Below, piece by piece: positions 10,010-18,644 of a stretch of DNA of 64,000 nt. The position numbers and the translations under genes are program-made. Below the pieces are notes generated by a model. That model searched no databases and was not told the origin of the DNA. It worked only from the letters and a program-made list of their open reading frames with translations. This stretch comes from Sva-07 sp963741755 (GTDB lineage Bacteria > Actinomycetota > Acidimicrobiia > Acidimicrobiales > Ilumatobacteraceae), in NCBI GenBank assembly GCA_963741755.1, contig CAVUJG010000016.1:1-64000 (forward strand). The letters run 5' to 3'. How positions within the stretch are numbered: position 1 is the stretch's first letter; each line of letters begins with the position of its first letter.

Positions 10010-11076
10010 TCAGAGATCGTCGAACTCGGATTCCTCGGGCGGTGTCGTCCGACCGCCGGCGCGTTTGTCGGCGGCCTTCTCGTGGGCACGCTGTTCCTCC
10101 TCGAGCGCCGCTTCCTCCTCGATCAACCGTTCGAGGCTCGTGAGTCGCACCGCATCGAGCGTGCCCGCTTCGATCGCTGCCTGCACGGCGCAGCCCGGTT
10201 CCTGGTCGTGCTTGCAGTCGCGGAACCGGCAGTGGTCCATCAGGTCGAACACGTCAGCGAACGCTCGCTCGATCCCGTTGCCGGACAACCACAAGCTGAG
10301 GGCTCGCACACCGGGCGTGTCGATCAGCCAGCCCTCGCCGGGCAGCGGTACGAGTTCGGCGGCAACCGTGGTGTGCCGACCACGCTGATCGCCTTCGCGG
10401 ACGGCGAACGTCGCTTGGCGTTGCGAACCGACGAGCGCATTCACGATGGTCGACTTCCCGACGCCGCTCGCCCCGAGGAACGTCAGGGTGCGGTTACCGA
10501 CCGCGTACTCTCCGATCGCCTCGATGCCGTCGCGCGGATCTTGCCGCTCGCGAGCAGCACCGGTACGCCCAGCGCCACGTCCTGGAGCGCGATCCGCCCT
10601 GGCTCCGGGTCGTCGACGAGATCGGTCTTCGTGAGCACGACCACCGGCTCCGCTCCGGAGTCGAACGCAAGGACGAGCTCGCGTTCCAGACGCCTGGGGC
10701 TCGGAGGCGACCCGAGCGCGTGCACCAGGAACACGACGTCGATGTTCGCGGCCAACGTGTGCGACACCGCCCGCATCCCGTCGAACGACGCCCGTCGCGT
10801 GAACGCTGAGCGGCGTTCCAACACGTGCTCGACGCGTTCGCCGTCGTCGGACGCGATCACCCAGTCGCCGACCGCGACGTCGGCGCCGATGTTGCGCACC
10901 CGCAACGGGTCTGCCGCACCACGCGCCTCAGCGATCGAACGCACGACGGTGCTCCACCCGCGGTCGAGTCGCGACACGCGGCCGGGGGCTCCGGGCCGAC
11001 CGAGTTCACTCCACGCCTCGTCGAAATCGGCAGCCCATCCGAGTGCCGGGTCCGGCTCGTGGAGTGCGCTCGACAT
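10010..11076 (-). pseudogene. rsgA: RsgA/YjeQ-type ribosome assembly GTPase, frameshifted
   Basis: RsgA is a circularly permuted GTPase that acts in 30S ribosomal subunit maturation. The N-terminal part (start ATG at 11076, beginning MSSALHEPDPALG) carries an OB-like domain and the G4 motif VVLTKTD. The C-terminal part, in another frame, carries G1 GASGVGKST, G3 IDTPG and the zinc-binding CRFRDCKHDQEPGC. The frame breaks at about 10538-10543: reading SGKIRATA gives a stop soon after, whereas one extra base in AAGATCC (AAGGATCC) would read SGKDPRDGIEAIGEY and join the halves. So either a single base was deleted or the sequence has an error. As written the protein is cut before G1 and would be inactive. 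The gene is divergent from topA. Confidence 0.82.
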
Positions 11077-11227
11077 CGTGGACGAACCGTACCCGCGATG
11101 GGGATTCTCGGGTTCCCTTGGCACACTCACGTCGTACCGACTGTCGGCTTGGCCTTGACAACCTGCGTGCCGATCACCTAGCGAACAGTCCGACACCTGC
11201 ACGATCATCCACCCGCGAAAGGCATTG

Positions 11228-13987
11228 ATGTCCAAACCCCTCGTCGTCGTCGAGTCGCCCGCAAAGGCCAAGACGCTGTCGAAGTTCCTCGGCAGCGACT
11301 ACGACGTGCGCGCCTCGGTCGGCCACGTGTCCGACCTGCCGAGCAAAGGGTTGAACATCGACGTCGACAACGGCTTCAAGCCCACCTACGAGCTGACCGA
11401 ACGCGGCAAGACCGTCGTCAAGGATCTCAAAGCTGCGCTGAAGGACGCCTCGGAGCTCTATCTCGCGACCGATGAAGACCGCGAGGGTGAAGCCATCTCG
11501 TGGCACCTCCTCGAGTACCTCAAGCCGAAGGTGCCGGTGAAGCGGATGGTGTTCCACGAGATCACCAAGGCCGCCATCGACCACGCAGTCAACAACCCGC
11601 GCGACCTCGACTACGGCCTCGTCGATGCCGCCGAGACACGCCGCATCCTCGACCGCTTGTACGGCTACGAGGTGTCGCCGGTGTTGTGGCGTCGCGTCAA
11701 CCGCGGCCTGTCAGCGGGGCGCGTGCAGAGCCCATCGGTGCGCCTGATCGTCGAACGCGAACGCGAGCGCATCGCCTACATCACTGCGGACTACTGGGAC
11801 ATCGAACTCGCCACCGCCACTCGGCCGGCGTTCGGCGCGAAGCTCGTCGCCGTCGACGGCGACCGCGTCGCCACCGGCAAGGACTTCGATGCAGCAGGCC
11901 AGGTGTCGGCCAAGACGGTGGCGCTCGACGAAGCTCGCGCACGGGGGCTGGCCGACGGCCTCGACGGCGCAACGTTCACGGTCCGCTCGGTCGAGGAGAA
12001 GCCGTACCGGTCGTCGCCCAAGGCACCGTTCATGACCTCGACGCTCCAGCAGGAGGGCGGCCGCAAGTTGCGCCTGTCGTCGTCGCAGGTGATGCGCGTC
12101 GCGCAGGGCCTGTACGAGCGCGGGTACATCACCTACATGCGTACCGACAACGTGGTGCTGTCCGACGAGGCGATGCAGGCCACCCGCGCTGCGGTCACCA
12201 GTGAGTACGGCGCCAACTACCTCAATGCGGCGCCGAAGCAGTTCTCGTCGAAGGTCAAGAACGCGCAGGAGGCTCACGAGGCCATCCGCCCGACGACGCC
12301 ATACCGCTCACCGCAGAGCCTCGGCTCGGAGCTCAACAGCCAGGAACTCGCGCTGTACCGCTTGATCTGGCAGCGAACACTCGCCTCGCAGATGGCCGAC
12401 GCTACGGGTGTCACCGTCAGCGTGCGGCTGGCGGCCAACGCCACCGACCGCTCCACCGGCGAGTTGACCGATTGCGAGTTCGCAGCCTCCGGCACCACGA
12501 TCACGTTCCCCGGCTACCGCGCCGTCTATGTCGCCTCGAAGGAGGAGACGGGCGACGACGAGGCCGAGAACGAAGCGCTGCTGCCGCCACTGACGCAGGG
12601 CGATGTGGTCCCGATCGCCTCGATCGAGCCGAACGGCCACAGCACGTCACCGCCCGCCCGCTACACCGAGGCGTCGCTGGTCAAGCGGCTCGAGGAACTC
12701 GGCATCGGCCGGCCGTCGACGTGGGCGTCGATCATCCAGACGATCCAGGACCGCGGGTACGTGTGGAAGAAGGGCCAGGCGCTCGTCCCGACGTGGACCG
12801 CCTTCGCCGTCATCCGGCTGCTCGAGGAACACTTCGATGCGCTCGTCGACTACGACTTCACCGCCTCGATCGATCACGACCTCGACGAGATCGCCAACGG
12901 CAAACGGGCCAAGGACAAGTGGCTCAAGCGCTTCTACTTCGGCGACACCGGCGACGGTGACACGCAACCGATCTCGGCCGAGGCCGGCTTCGGCGAGGAT
13001 GCGCTGCTCGGCCTCAAGCGTCTGGTCGAAGAGAACCTCGACGAGATCGACGCGGCCGAGATCAACACCTTCCCGCTCGGCCCCGACGCCGACGGCAATC
13101 TCATCGTCGTCAAGCCAGGCAAGTACGGCCCCTACGTCAAGCGCGGCGAGGACACCGCCAGCGTCCCCGACGACCTGGCGCCCGACGAGTTGACCGTCGC
13201 CAAGGCGATCGAATTGCTCGCCGCTCCGAAGTCCGACGAGCCGATCGGGGAACTCGACGGCTACCCCGTCTACGCGAAGAACGGTCGCTACGGCCCGTAC
13301 GTGCAATGGGGCGATCACGACGACCCGCCACCAGGGTTCGAGAAGCCGAAGATGGCGAGCCTGTTCAAGACGATGATCCTCGAGCGGATCACGATGGACG
13401 AGGCCGAGGCGCTGTTGCAGCTGCCGCGCCACCTCGGCGACGACCCCGCCGATGGTGTCCCGATCTACGCGAACAACGGCCGCTACGGCCCGTATGTGCA
13501 GAAGGAAAAGGACTACCGAAACATCGACTCCGAGGACCAGCTCCTGCAGATCACGATGGCCGAGGCGTTGGCGATCTTCAGCCAGCCCAAGGTGTACAAG
13601 CGCGGTGGCGGCAACATGGCCGCGAAGGGCCCGCTGCGTGAGTTCGGCACCGATCCCGTGAGCGAACGCGCGGTCGTGGCCAAGGACGGCAAGTTCGGCG
13701 TGTACGTCACCGACGGCGAGACCAACGCCTCGCTCGGCAAGGGCGACCGCCTCGAAGCGATGGCTCCCGAGCGCGCCTACGAACTGCTGGCGATCCGCCG
13801 CGAGGCGATCATCGCCAAGGGCGGCCCGACCAAGAAGCGCGCCGCGAAGAAGAAGGCGCCCGCCAAGAAGAAGGCCGCAGCGAAGAAAGCGACCGCGAAG
13901 AAGCCAGCGGCGAAGAAGCAGCCAGCTCCGGCCAAGCAGGCAGCAGCGAAGCCCGCGTCACCGGTGATCACCGACCTCAACGGCTGA
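11228..13987 (+). CDS. topA: DNA topoisomerase I
   Basis: This 919-residue type IA topoisomerase relaxes negatively supercoiled DNA. The TOPRIM domain is at the N-terminus (VVESPAKAKTL, then ATDEDREGEAISWHL with the metal-binding DxDxE). The active-site Tyr lies in GYITYMRTD near residue 300. Instead of the zinc fingers of enterobacterial TopA it has at least four short C-terminal repeats (GKYGPYVKRG, GRYGPYVQWG, GRYGPYVQKE, GKFGVYVTDG), as in actinobacteria. A tail of about 50 residues rich in Lys and Ala (KKRAAKKKAPAKKKAAAKK) resembles histone H1 and likely binds DNA. The ATG at 11228 follows GAAAGG; a TTG directly before it is less likely. Confidence 0.97.
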   Translation: MSKPLVVVESPAKAKTLSKFLGSDYDVRASVGHVSDLPSKGLNIDVDNGFKPTYELTERGKTVVKDLKAALKDASELYLATDEDREGEAISWHLLEYLKPKVPVKRMVFHEITKAAIDHAVNNPRDLDYGLVDAAETRRILDRLYGYEVSPVLWRRVNRGLSAGRVQSPSVRLIVERERERIAYITADYWDIELATATRPAFGAKLVAVDGDRVATGKDFDAAGQVSAKTVALDEARARGLADGLDGATFTVRSVEEKPYRSSPKAPFMTSTLQQEGGRKLRLSSSQVMRVAQGLYERGYITYMRTDNVVLSDEAMQATRAAVTSEYGANYLNAAPKQFSSKVKNAQEAHEAIRPTTPYRSPQSLGSELNSQELALYRLIWQRTLASQMADATGVTVSVRLAANATDRSTGELTDCEFAASGTTITFPGYRAVYVASKEETGDDEAENEALLPPLTQGDVVPIASIEPNGHSTSPPARYTEASLVKRLEELGIGRPSTWASIIQTIQDRGYVWKKGQALVPTWTAFAVIRLLEEHFDALVDYDFTASIDHDLDEIANGKRAKDKWLKRFYFGDTGDGDTQPISAEAGFGEDALLGLKRLVEENLDEIDAAEINTFPLGPDADGNLIVVKPGKYGPYVKRGEDTASVPDDLAPDELTVAKAIELLAAPKSDEPIGELDGYPVYAKNGRYGPYVQWGDHDDPPPGFEKPKMASLFKTMILERITMDEAEALLQLPRHLGDDPADGVPIYANNGRYGPYVQKEKDYRNIDSEDQLLQITMAEALAIFSQPKVYKRGGGNMAAKGPLREFGTDPVSERAVVAKDGKFGVYVTDGETNASLGKGDRLEAMAPERAYELLAIRREAIIAKGGPTKKRAAKKKAPAKKKAAAKKATAKKPAAKKQPAPAKQAAAKPASPVITDLNG

Positions 13988-14015
13988 GCGTGTTGCATGG
14001 TCAGAAAGATGGTTG

Positions 14016-14030
14016 TTAGGCTGACCTAAC
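14016..14030. promoter_or_regulatory. DtxR/IdeR-like iron box
   Basis: The sequence TTAGGCTGACCTAAC contains the palindrome TTAGG-N4-CCTAA, matching the core of the DtxR/IdeR consensus (TTAGG-TTAG-CCTAAC) at all positions except the central four. It lies about 60 bp before the FTR1 permease start, where iron-dependent repression is expected. The match is visible in the sequence; binding is inference. Confidence 0.7.
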
Positions 14031-14088
14031 TTCGGCGTCGCCGGACGGCAGGCCACCGGGTCTGCACTCAGAACATCCGGAGATCAAC

Positions 14089-14949
14089 GTGTTGCAGACA
14101 TTCCTCACCGGACTCCGCGAGGGCCTCGAAGCGGCGCTCGTCGTCAGCATCCTGATGTCGTTCATGGTCCGCAGCGGCCATCGCGATCGCATCCCCGCGC
14201 TGTGGGCCGGCGTTGCCGTCGCCGTGATCCTGTCGTTCGGTTTCGGTGCGCTGCTGCACTACACCTCGGCGTCGATGAGCTTCGAGGCCCAAGAGGCCTT
14301 CGGCGGCATCCTCTCGATCGTTGCCGTCGTCTTCGTCACGTGGATGGTGTTCTGGATGAAGCGGGCCTCGCGCACACTCAAGGGCGAGCTCCAGAACAAG
14401 ATGTCTGCCGCCGTCGAGATCGGCACGATCGGGGTGTTCACCGCCGCGCTGCTCGCCGTCGGACGCGAAGGCCTCGAGACAGCACTGTTCCTCTATCCCA
14501 CGTTCCAGGCACAGGGCGCTGGCGCCGGGCCGGCGATCGGCGCGCTGCTCGGCATCCTCACCTCCGTCGTGATCGGCGTACTGCTGTATCGCGGTGTCGT
14601 GTCGATGAACCTGGCGGCCTTCTTCAAGGTCACCGGTGCTGCGTTGATCGTGATCGCTGCCGGTGTACTCGCGTACGGCGTCCACGACCTGCAGGAAGCG
14701 GGCATCCTGCCCGGCATCGACAACCTCGCCTGGGACGTCCAGGGCTGGGAGATCACCAGCTGGTACGGCGCCCTACTGAAGGGCATCTTCAACCTCGGCC
14801 CCCAGATGACCGTGCTCGAGATCGTCGTCTACGTCGGCTATCTCATCCCGACGATGGTGCTGTTCCTGCGCCCGCCACGCGCGCCCCGCACAGCCACTGC
14901 TGACAGCGTTGCAGCCCACGCCGCGGCCGTCGGCGAGCCCGCTCGCTGA
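14089..14949 (+). CDS. efeU: FTR1-family high-affinity iron permease (EfeU-like)
   Basis: The 286-residue integral membrane protein belongs to the FTR1/EfeU family, which imports ferric iron across the cytoplasmic membrane. Two REGLE motifs are present, as the family requires for iron passage: LREGLEAAL at residue 9 and GREGLETAL near residue 125. About seven hydrophobic segments can be counted. The start is GTG (MLQTFLTGLREGLE). The next gene, 50 bp on, encodes a cupredoxin lipoprotein, giving an EfeU-EfeO-like pair; no EfeB peroxidase is seen here. The iron box upstream suggests repression when iron is plentiful. Confidence 0.93.
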   Translation: MLQTFLTGLREGLEAALVVSILMSFMVRSGHRDRIPALWAGVAVAVILSFGFGALLHYTSASMSFEAQEAFGGILSIVAVVFVTWMVFWMKRASRTLKGELQNKMSAAVEIGTIGVFTAALLAVGREGLETALFLYPTFQAQGAGAGPAIGALLGILTSVVIGVLLYRGVVSMNLAAFFKVTGAALIVIAAGVLAYGVHDLQEAGILPGIDNLAWDVQGWEITSWYGALLKGIFNLGPQMTVLEIVVYVGYLIPTMVLFLRPPRAPRTATADSVAAHAAAVGEPAR

Positions 14950-14999
14950 ATCCCGCACTTCCACTTCCCCGATCCCCCATGCCCACGAGGAGTTCCACC

Positions 15000-15698
15000 A
15001 TGTCCCGACGCCGAGTCGTTCTGACCCTCCCTGTCGCTGCGCTGTTCGCGCTGACCGCCTGCTCGACCGAATCGGCCGACTCGACCGTCGACGTGACCGG
15101 CACCGACGACGCGTGCGTCATCGCCAAGGACATCGTCGATGCCGGCAAGGTCGGCTTCGAGTTCACCAACGAGTCGAGCAAGGTCAACGAGCTGTACGTG
15201 CTGAAGGCCAACGGCGACACGCTCGGCGAGGTCGAGAACGTCACGACCGGCACGTCGCGCACACTCACGGTCGACCTGGTCGCGGGCGACTACCTCGTTC
15301 GGTGCAAGCCCGGCCAGACCGGCGACGGGTTCGAATCACCGTTCACCGTCACCGGCGACGGCGGCACCGCCCAGGCAGCGCCCGACCGGGAGATCGCCTT
15401 CGAGGCCGTCGACTTCGAGTACGAGAACCTCGATCTCACCGGCATCGCCGACGGCGACACGATCCGGTTCGCGATGGACAACGCCGGCGAGCAGGCCCAC
15501 GAATTCGAGGTGCTCGACCCTGCCGGCGAACCGATCGGCGAAGTCGCAGCCACCAATCCTGGCGAGTCCGGCGGCGCGACGATGACGTTCACCGCGCCGG
15601 GTGTGTACACCTACCAGTGCATCCTCGTCGACCCGGCCACGAACGAGCCGCACACCGAACTCGGCATGATCGGCACCTTCGACGTCGCTGACGGCTGA
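15000..15698 (+). CDS. Two-domain cupredoxin lipoprotein, EfeO-like partner of the iron permease
   Basis: This 232-residue lipoprotein has a lipobox LTAC (lipidated Cys21). It is followed by two beta-sandwich domains: residues 35-118 resemble the EfeO N-terminal cupredoxin fold, and residues 130-230 form a second cupredoxin. The second keeps a full type-1 copper ligand pattern: His167 (QAHEFEV), Cys207 (YTYQC), His218 and Met223 (EPHTELGM). It may therefore hold copper and oxidise ferrous iron or shuttle electrons before FTR1 import, which would replace the missing EfeB; this is inference. The ATG at 15000 has GAGGAG seven bases before it; an in-frame ATG at 14979 has no such site. It ends 10 bp before a strong palindrome. 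Confidence 0.88.
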   Translation: MSRRRVVLTLPVAALFALTACSTESADSTVDVTGTDDACVIAKDIVDAGKVGFEFTNESSKVNELYVLKANGDTLGEVENVTTGTSRTLTVDLVAGDYLVRCKPGQTGDGFESPFTVTGDGGTAQAAPDREIAFEAVDFEYENLDLTGIADGDTIRFAMDNAGEQAHEFEVLDPAGEPIGEVAATNPGESGGATMTFTAPGVYTYQCILVDPATNEPHTELGMIGTFDVADG

Positions 15699-15707
15699 CC
15701 AGCCCAT

Positions 15708-15750
15708 CTCGTGAACAACTTCGCCTCTCAGAGGTGAAATTGTTCACGAG
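15708..15750. terminator. Strong 20-bp-stem palindrome between convergent genes
   Basis: The left arm (15708-15727) and right arm (15731-15750) pair at 18 of 20 positions around a 3-base loop; the outer arms are CTCGTGAACAA / TTGTTCACGAG. It lies between the stops of the cupredoxin gene (+) and the DsrE2 gene (-), so a bidirectional terminator without U-tract is the likely role. The same outer arms recur at 51799-51847, so it also belongs to a dispersed palindrome family. Confidence 0.75.
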
Positions 15751-15767
15751 AACGCGTGGTCGCACGC

Positions 15768-16268
15768 TCAGGTGAAGATGATCTGACCGCCGGCGGCCAT
15801 GTCGTAGAACTCGCCGACGGTGATGATGTCGTCGAGTTCGTCGATCAGGTCCTCACGCTCCATGCCGAACAGATCGACCGAGGCGAGGCAAGCGTAGAGG
15901 CCGGCGCCGGTGTCGTGAATCATCTCGATGAACTCGGCGATACCGGGGAAGTCGAGCTTCTCGATCTGCTTCTCCATGTACTTCGTGATCAGCGACGAGG
16001 CACCGGGGATCATGCCGGCGATGGTCGGCATGTGCAGGCCGGGGTTGCCCACCGCTGCGACCTTGATGTGGTCGTGACGCTCCTTGTGCACGGCGTCCAT
16101 GCCGAAGAAGGTGAAGAAGAGGTTGGCCTCGATGCCCTCGTTGCGGGCGCCGTTCGCCATGATCAGCGCCGGGTAGATGCCTTCGAGCGAACCCTTCGAG
16201 ACGATGATCGACACCTTCTCGATCGGCGCCGCAACCGGCGCGCTGGGGATGGGATGGGAGTCGGTCAT
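15768..16268 (-). CDS. DsrE2-like sulfur relay/peroxiredoxin-family protein
   Basis: The 166-residue product belongs to the DsrE/F superfamily, DsrE2-like branch: VSIIVSKGSLEGIYPALIMANGA, then LFFTFFGMDAVHKERHDHIKVAAVGNPG and a C-terminal domain with GLYACLASVDLFGM, whose Cys is the likely sulfur carrier. Such proteins pass sulfane sulfur between TusA/DsrC and oxidising enzymes. It is the last gene of a three-gene minus-strand operon: one base separates its start from the DsrC-like stop, so the genes are surely co-transcribed and probably translationally coupled. Confidence 0.88.
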   Translation of the reverse strand: MTDSHPIPSAPVAAPIEKVSIIVSKGSLEGIYPALIMANGARNEGIEANLFFTFFGMDAVHKERHDHIKVAAVGNPGLHMPTIAGMIPGASSLITKYMEKQIEKLDFPGIAEFIEMIHDTGAGLYACLASVDLFGMEREDLIDELDDIITVGEFYDMAAGGQIIFT

Positions 16269-16269
16269 G

Positions 16270-16590
16270 TCAGATGCAGCCCTTCGGCTTGGGGATGCCC
16301 GCCACCAGTGCGGCGAGCTTGGCGGGGCCCTTCGGGAACAGCACGAAGAGTTCCTTCGTGGTCACGTCGGAGAGCTTGCTGATCTTGCGAACGGTCGGGC
16401 CGGTGCCCTTGTCGAAGTACTCCGAGCGCATCAAGTCGATGACCACCCAGTGTCGGTCGGTCAGCGGGGTCGGCACGCCGACCTCGGCGGCGATCTCGGG
16501 TGCCATCTCCTTGGTCCACTGGCTGGCGTCGACGAAGAACCCCTCGTCGTTCACCTCGACCGGGCTACCGGCGAGTGTCTTGGTTGGCAT
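16270..16590 (-). CDS. TusE/DsrC-family sulfur carrier protein with a single C-terminal Cys
   Basis: This 106-residue protein has the DsrC/TusE fold signature: EGFFVDASQWTKEMAPEIA, the helix LTDRHWVVIDLMRSEYFDKGTGPTVR, and the flexible C-terminal arm LFPKGPAKLAALVAGIPKPKGCI. The penultimate Cys (CysA) is present. The second Cys of true DsrC, about ten residues earlier in the arm, is replaced in KLAALVAG, so it cannot form the DsrC trisulfide and is closer to TusE or to the single-Cys proteins seen in sulfur oxidisers. It sits between the SQR-like gene (3-base gap) and DsrE2. No dsrAB is in the window. Confidence 0.88.
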   Translation of the reverse strand: MPTKTLAGSPVEVNDEGFFVDASQWTKEMAPEIAAEVGVPTPLTDRHWVVIDLMRSEYFDKGTGPTVRKISKLSDVTTKELFVLFPKGPAKLAALVAGIPKPKGCI

Positions 16591-16593
16591 GGT

Positions 16594-17874
16594 TCAGGAT
16601 CCTTTCGTGTCAGCCGTCACGGGCTGCTTCTTGCCGAACTTGGGCATGTCGGGGCCGATGCCGGGGATGTCGCGTCCGGGCAGCAGGCCGTGCCAGTAGA
16701 AGGACTGGAACATCAACTTGCCGAGGTGATTCGCCCGCGACTCCTTGAGCAGCGGCAGGCCGACCGGGCCGGGGTAGTGACCGCCGACGGGCTCGTTCTC
16801 GTAGTTGAAGTCGATCAAGAGCGCCTTCGAGAATCCGGTCTCGATGAAGCAGTTCGCGTGCCCGTCGAAGGTGTGCTCGATCGGCTTGCCATCGAGGAAC
16901 GCCTCGATGTTCTCGACCAACACCTCGCCTTCGAAGTGGGTCACCGACCCGGCCTTCGAGGCAGGGAGGTCGGCGGCGTCGCCGACCACGAAGATGTTCG
17001 GCTTCACCTTGGACTGCAGGGTGGCGTTGTCGGTCGGGATGAAGCCCAACTCGTCGCCGAGACCTGGCGAGTCCTCGACGTAGGCGGCGCCACCGTGCAA
17101 CGGGATCACCACGGCGAGATCGAAGTCGACCTCTCGGCCGTCGTAGCTGATCAGCTTGCCGTTCTCGCCATCGACTTCGCCGGTGTTGAACTCGGTGACG
17201 ATCTCGACGTGCTTGTCGTCGAGCAGCGACCCGAGCGTCGCCGACGCGGTCGGCTTCGTGAACGCCGCATCGAGCGGGGTCACGTAGGTGATGCTGACGT
17301 CGTCACGCACGCCCTTGTCGGTGAAGTACCAGTCGGCGAGGAACGCGAACTCGAGCGGGGCAACCGGGCACTTGATCGGCATGTCGATCACATTGATCAC
17401 GATGTGACCCGACTCGAAGTCGTCGAGCGCTTCGGCCAGCGCCACCGCCCCGTCCATGTCGTAGAAGGTGTGCACGGTCTTGCGCCAGCCCGGACCGGTG
17501 AGGCCCTCGGTCTCCTCGGGCAGCAGCACGGCGCCGGTGGCGACCAGCAGCACGTCGTACTCGAGTGTGGTGCCGTTCTGGAGTGCGACCGTGTTCGCCT
17601 CGATGTCGACCGACTCGATCGGGCACTGGTGGTAGTGGATGCCTTTCTTGAGTTGGCGGTCACGCTTGCGCACGATCTCGTCGGGTTCGGCCAACCCGAA
17701 CGGCACGAACAACAAGCCGGGCTGGTACACGTGGCGGTTGTCCTGATCGACGATGTCGATACGCAGCCGGTCGTCCTTGTACTTCTTGCGCAGCCGGTTG
17801 GCGGCGAGCGTTCCGCCCGTGCCGGCTCCGAGAATCACGAGTCGTTGCTGTTGCCCCTGTGCTGGTCCAGACAT
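16594..17874 (-). CDS. sqr: Sulfide:quinone oxidoreductase-like FAD enzyme
   Basis: The 426-residue product is an FAD-dependent oxidoreductase of the SQR/NDH-II family. It begins with a dinucleotide-binding motif (VILGAGTGGTLAANRL), has the second flavin motif NIFVVGDAADLPASKAGSVTHFEGEVL, and carries the SQR-like C-terminal stretch GHANCFIETGFSKALLIDF and a GPVGLPLLKESRANHLGK segment. A Cys lies in MPIKCPVAPLEFAFL, where SQR enzymes keep a redox Cys. SQR oxidises sulfide at the membrane and passes electrons to quinone, producing sulfane sulfur that the DsrC-like and DsrE2 products downstream could accept. ATG 17874 was chosen; a TTG five codons upstream is possible. It is divergent from tmk. 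Confidence 0.88.
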   Translation of the reverse strand: MSGPAQGQQQRLVILGAGTGGTLAANRLRKKYKDDRLRIDIVDQDNRHVYQPGLLFVPFGLAEPDEIVRKRDRQLKKGIHYHQCPIESVDIEANTVALQNGTTLEYDVLLVATGAVLLPEETEGLTGPGWRKTVHTFYDMDGAVALAEALDDFESGHIVINVIDMPIKCPVAPLEFAFLADWYFTDKGVRDDVSITYVTPLDAAFTKPTASATLGSLLDDKHVEIVTEFNTGEVDGENGKLISYDGREVDFDLAVVIPLHGGAAYVEDSPGLGDELGFIPTDNATLQSKVKPNIFVVGDAADLPASKAGSVTHFEGEVLVENIEAFLDGKPIEHTFDGHANCFIETGFSKALLIDFNYENEPVGGHYPGPVGLPLLKESRANHLGKLMFQSFYWHGLLPGRDIPGIGPDMPKFGKKQPVTADTKGS

Positions 17875-18032
17875 CTCCGTCAGCTCCAATCATGCAGGCC
17901 GCAACCGTTGCGACCGCTTCTGACCTCGACGGTACGCGCCGGTGCAAACGTCCACTACGGCCTTTCGTCCCGATCCCCTCCGGGGTATCTGGTCGAGCTC
18001 GCGGGTCCGCGGACTGGGTACCATCGCCGATC

Positions 18033-18644
18033 GTGATCGACCGCCCGCCCTACATCGCCTTCGAGGGCGCCGAAGGATGCGGCAAGTCGACTCAGGCAGC
18101 GCGGCTGGCTGCGGAGATCGATGCGGTGCTGACCCGCGAAACCGGCGGCACCGACATCGGCGCCCGGTTGCGGGAACTGCTGCACGACACCACCGTCCAC
18201 GACCTGCATCCCCGGGCCGAGGCGCTGATCGCCGCCGCCGACCGAGCACAGCACATCGCCGAGGTCGTACTGCCGGCGCTCGACGCCGGTCGCCCCGTGG
18301 TGAGCGACCGTTCGGTCTACTCGTCACTCGCCTATCAGGGCTACGGGCGCGAACTCGACGTCGACGAGATCCGCCACCTCAACGAATGGGGAACCGGCGG
18401 CGTCTGGCCGAGCATCGTGGTCTTCCTCGACACCCCCGACGACGTGATCGCCGAGCGGATGAGCCGACGTGCCCTCGACCGGTTCGAGGCGGCCGGCGAA
18501 GCGTTCCATGCGCGAGTCCTCGCCGGCTTCCGAGCCATGGCCGCCGCCGACCCCGGGCACTGGATCACCGTGCAGGCCGTCGGCTCGGTCGAGCGTGTTG
18601 CCGTCGACATCCGACGAGCCCTCGATGACCGAGGCGCGCTGTGA
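18033..18644 (+). CDS. tmk: Thymidylate kinase
   Basis: The 203-residue enzyme phosphorylates dTMP to dTDP with ATP. The P-loop FEGAEGCGKST lies at residues 10-20, the DR(S/Y) motif in VVSDRSVYSSLAYQGYGR, and a lid-like Arg region in RMSRRALDRFEAAGEAF. The length matches the family once the GTG at 18033 is used; longer in-frame extensions upstream have no similarity. It overlaps holB by four bases (GTGA), the common actinobacterial tmk-holB pair. Confidence 0.95.
   Translation: MIDRPPYIAFEGAEGCGKSTQAARLAAEIDAVLTRETGGTDIGARLRELLHDTTVHDLHPRAEALIAAADRAQHIAEVVLPALDAGRPVVSDRSVYSSLAYQGYGRELDVDEIRHLNEWGTGGVWPSIVVFLDTPDDVIAERMSRRALDRFEAAGEAFHARVLAGFRAMAAADPGHWITVQAVGSVERVAVDIRRALDDRGAL

Noticed and set aside
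14016..14030. The same palindrome read as a terminator of topA
   Set aside because: It is short, lacks a stable long stem, and matches the DtxR/IdeR consensus before an iron uptake gene.
16177..18036. Plus-strand frame of 619 codons opposite the SQR-DsrC-DsrE2 operon
   Set aside because: All three minus-strand genes have clear family motifs; the opposite frame has none.
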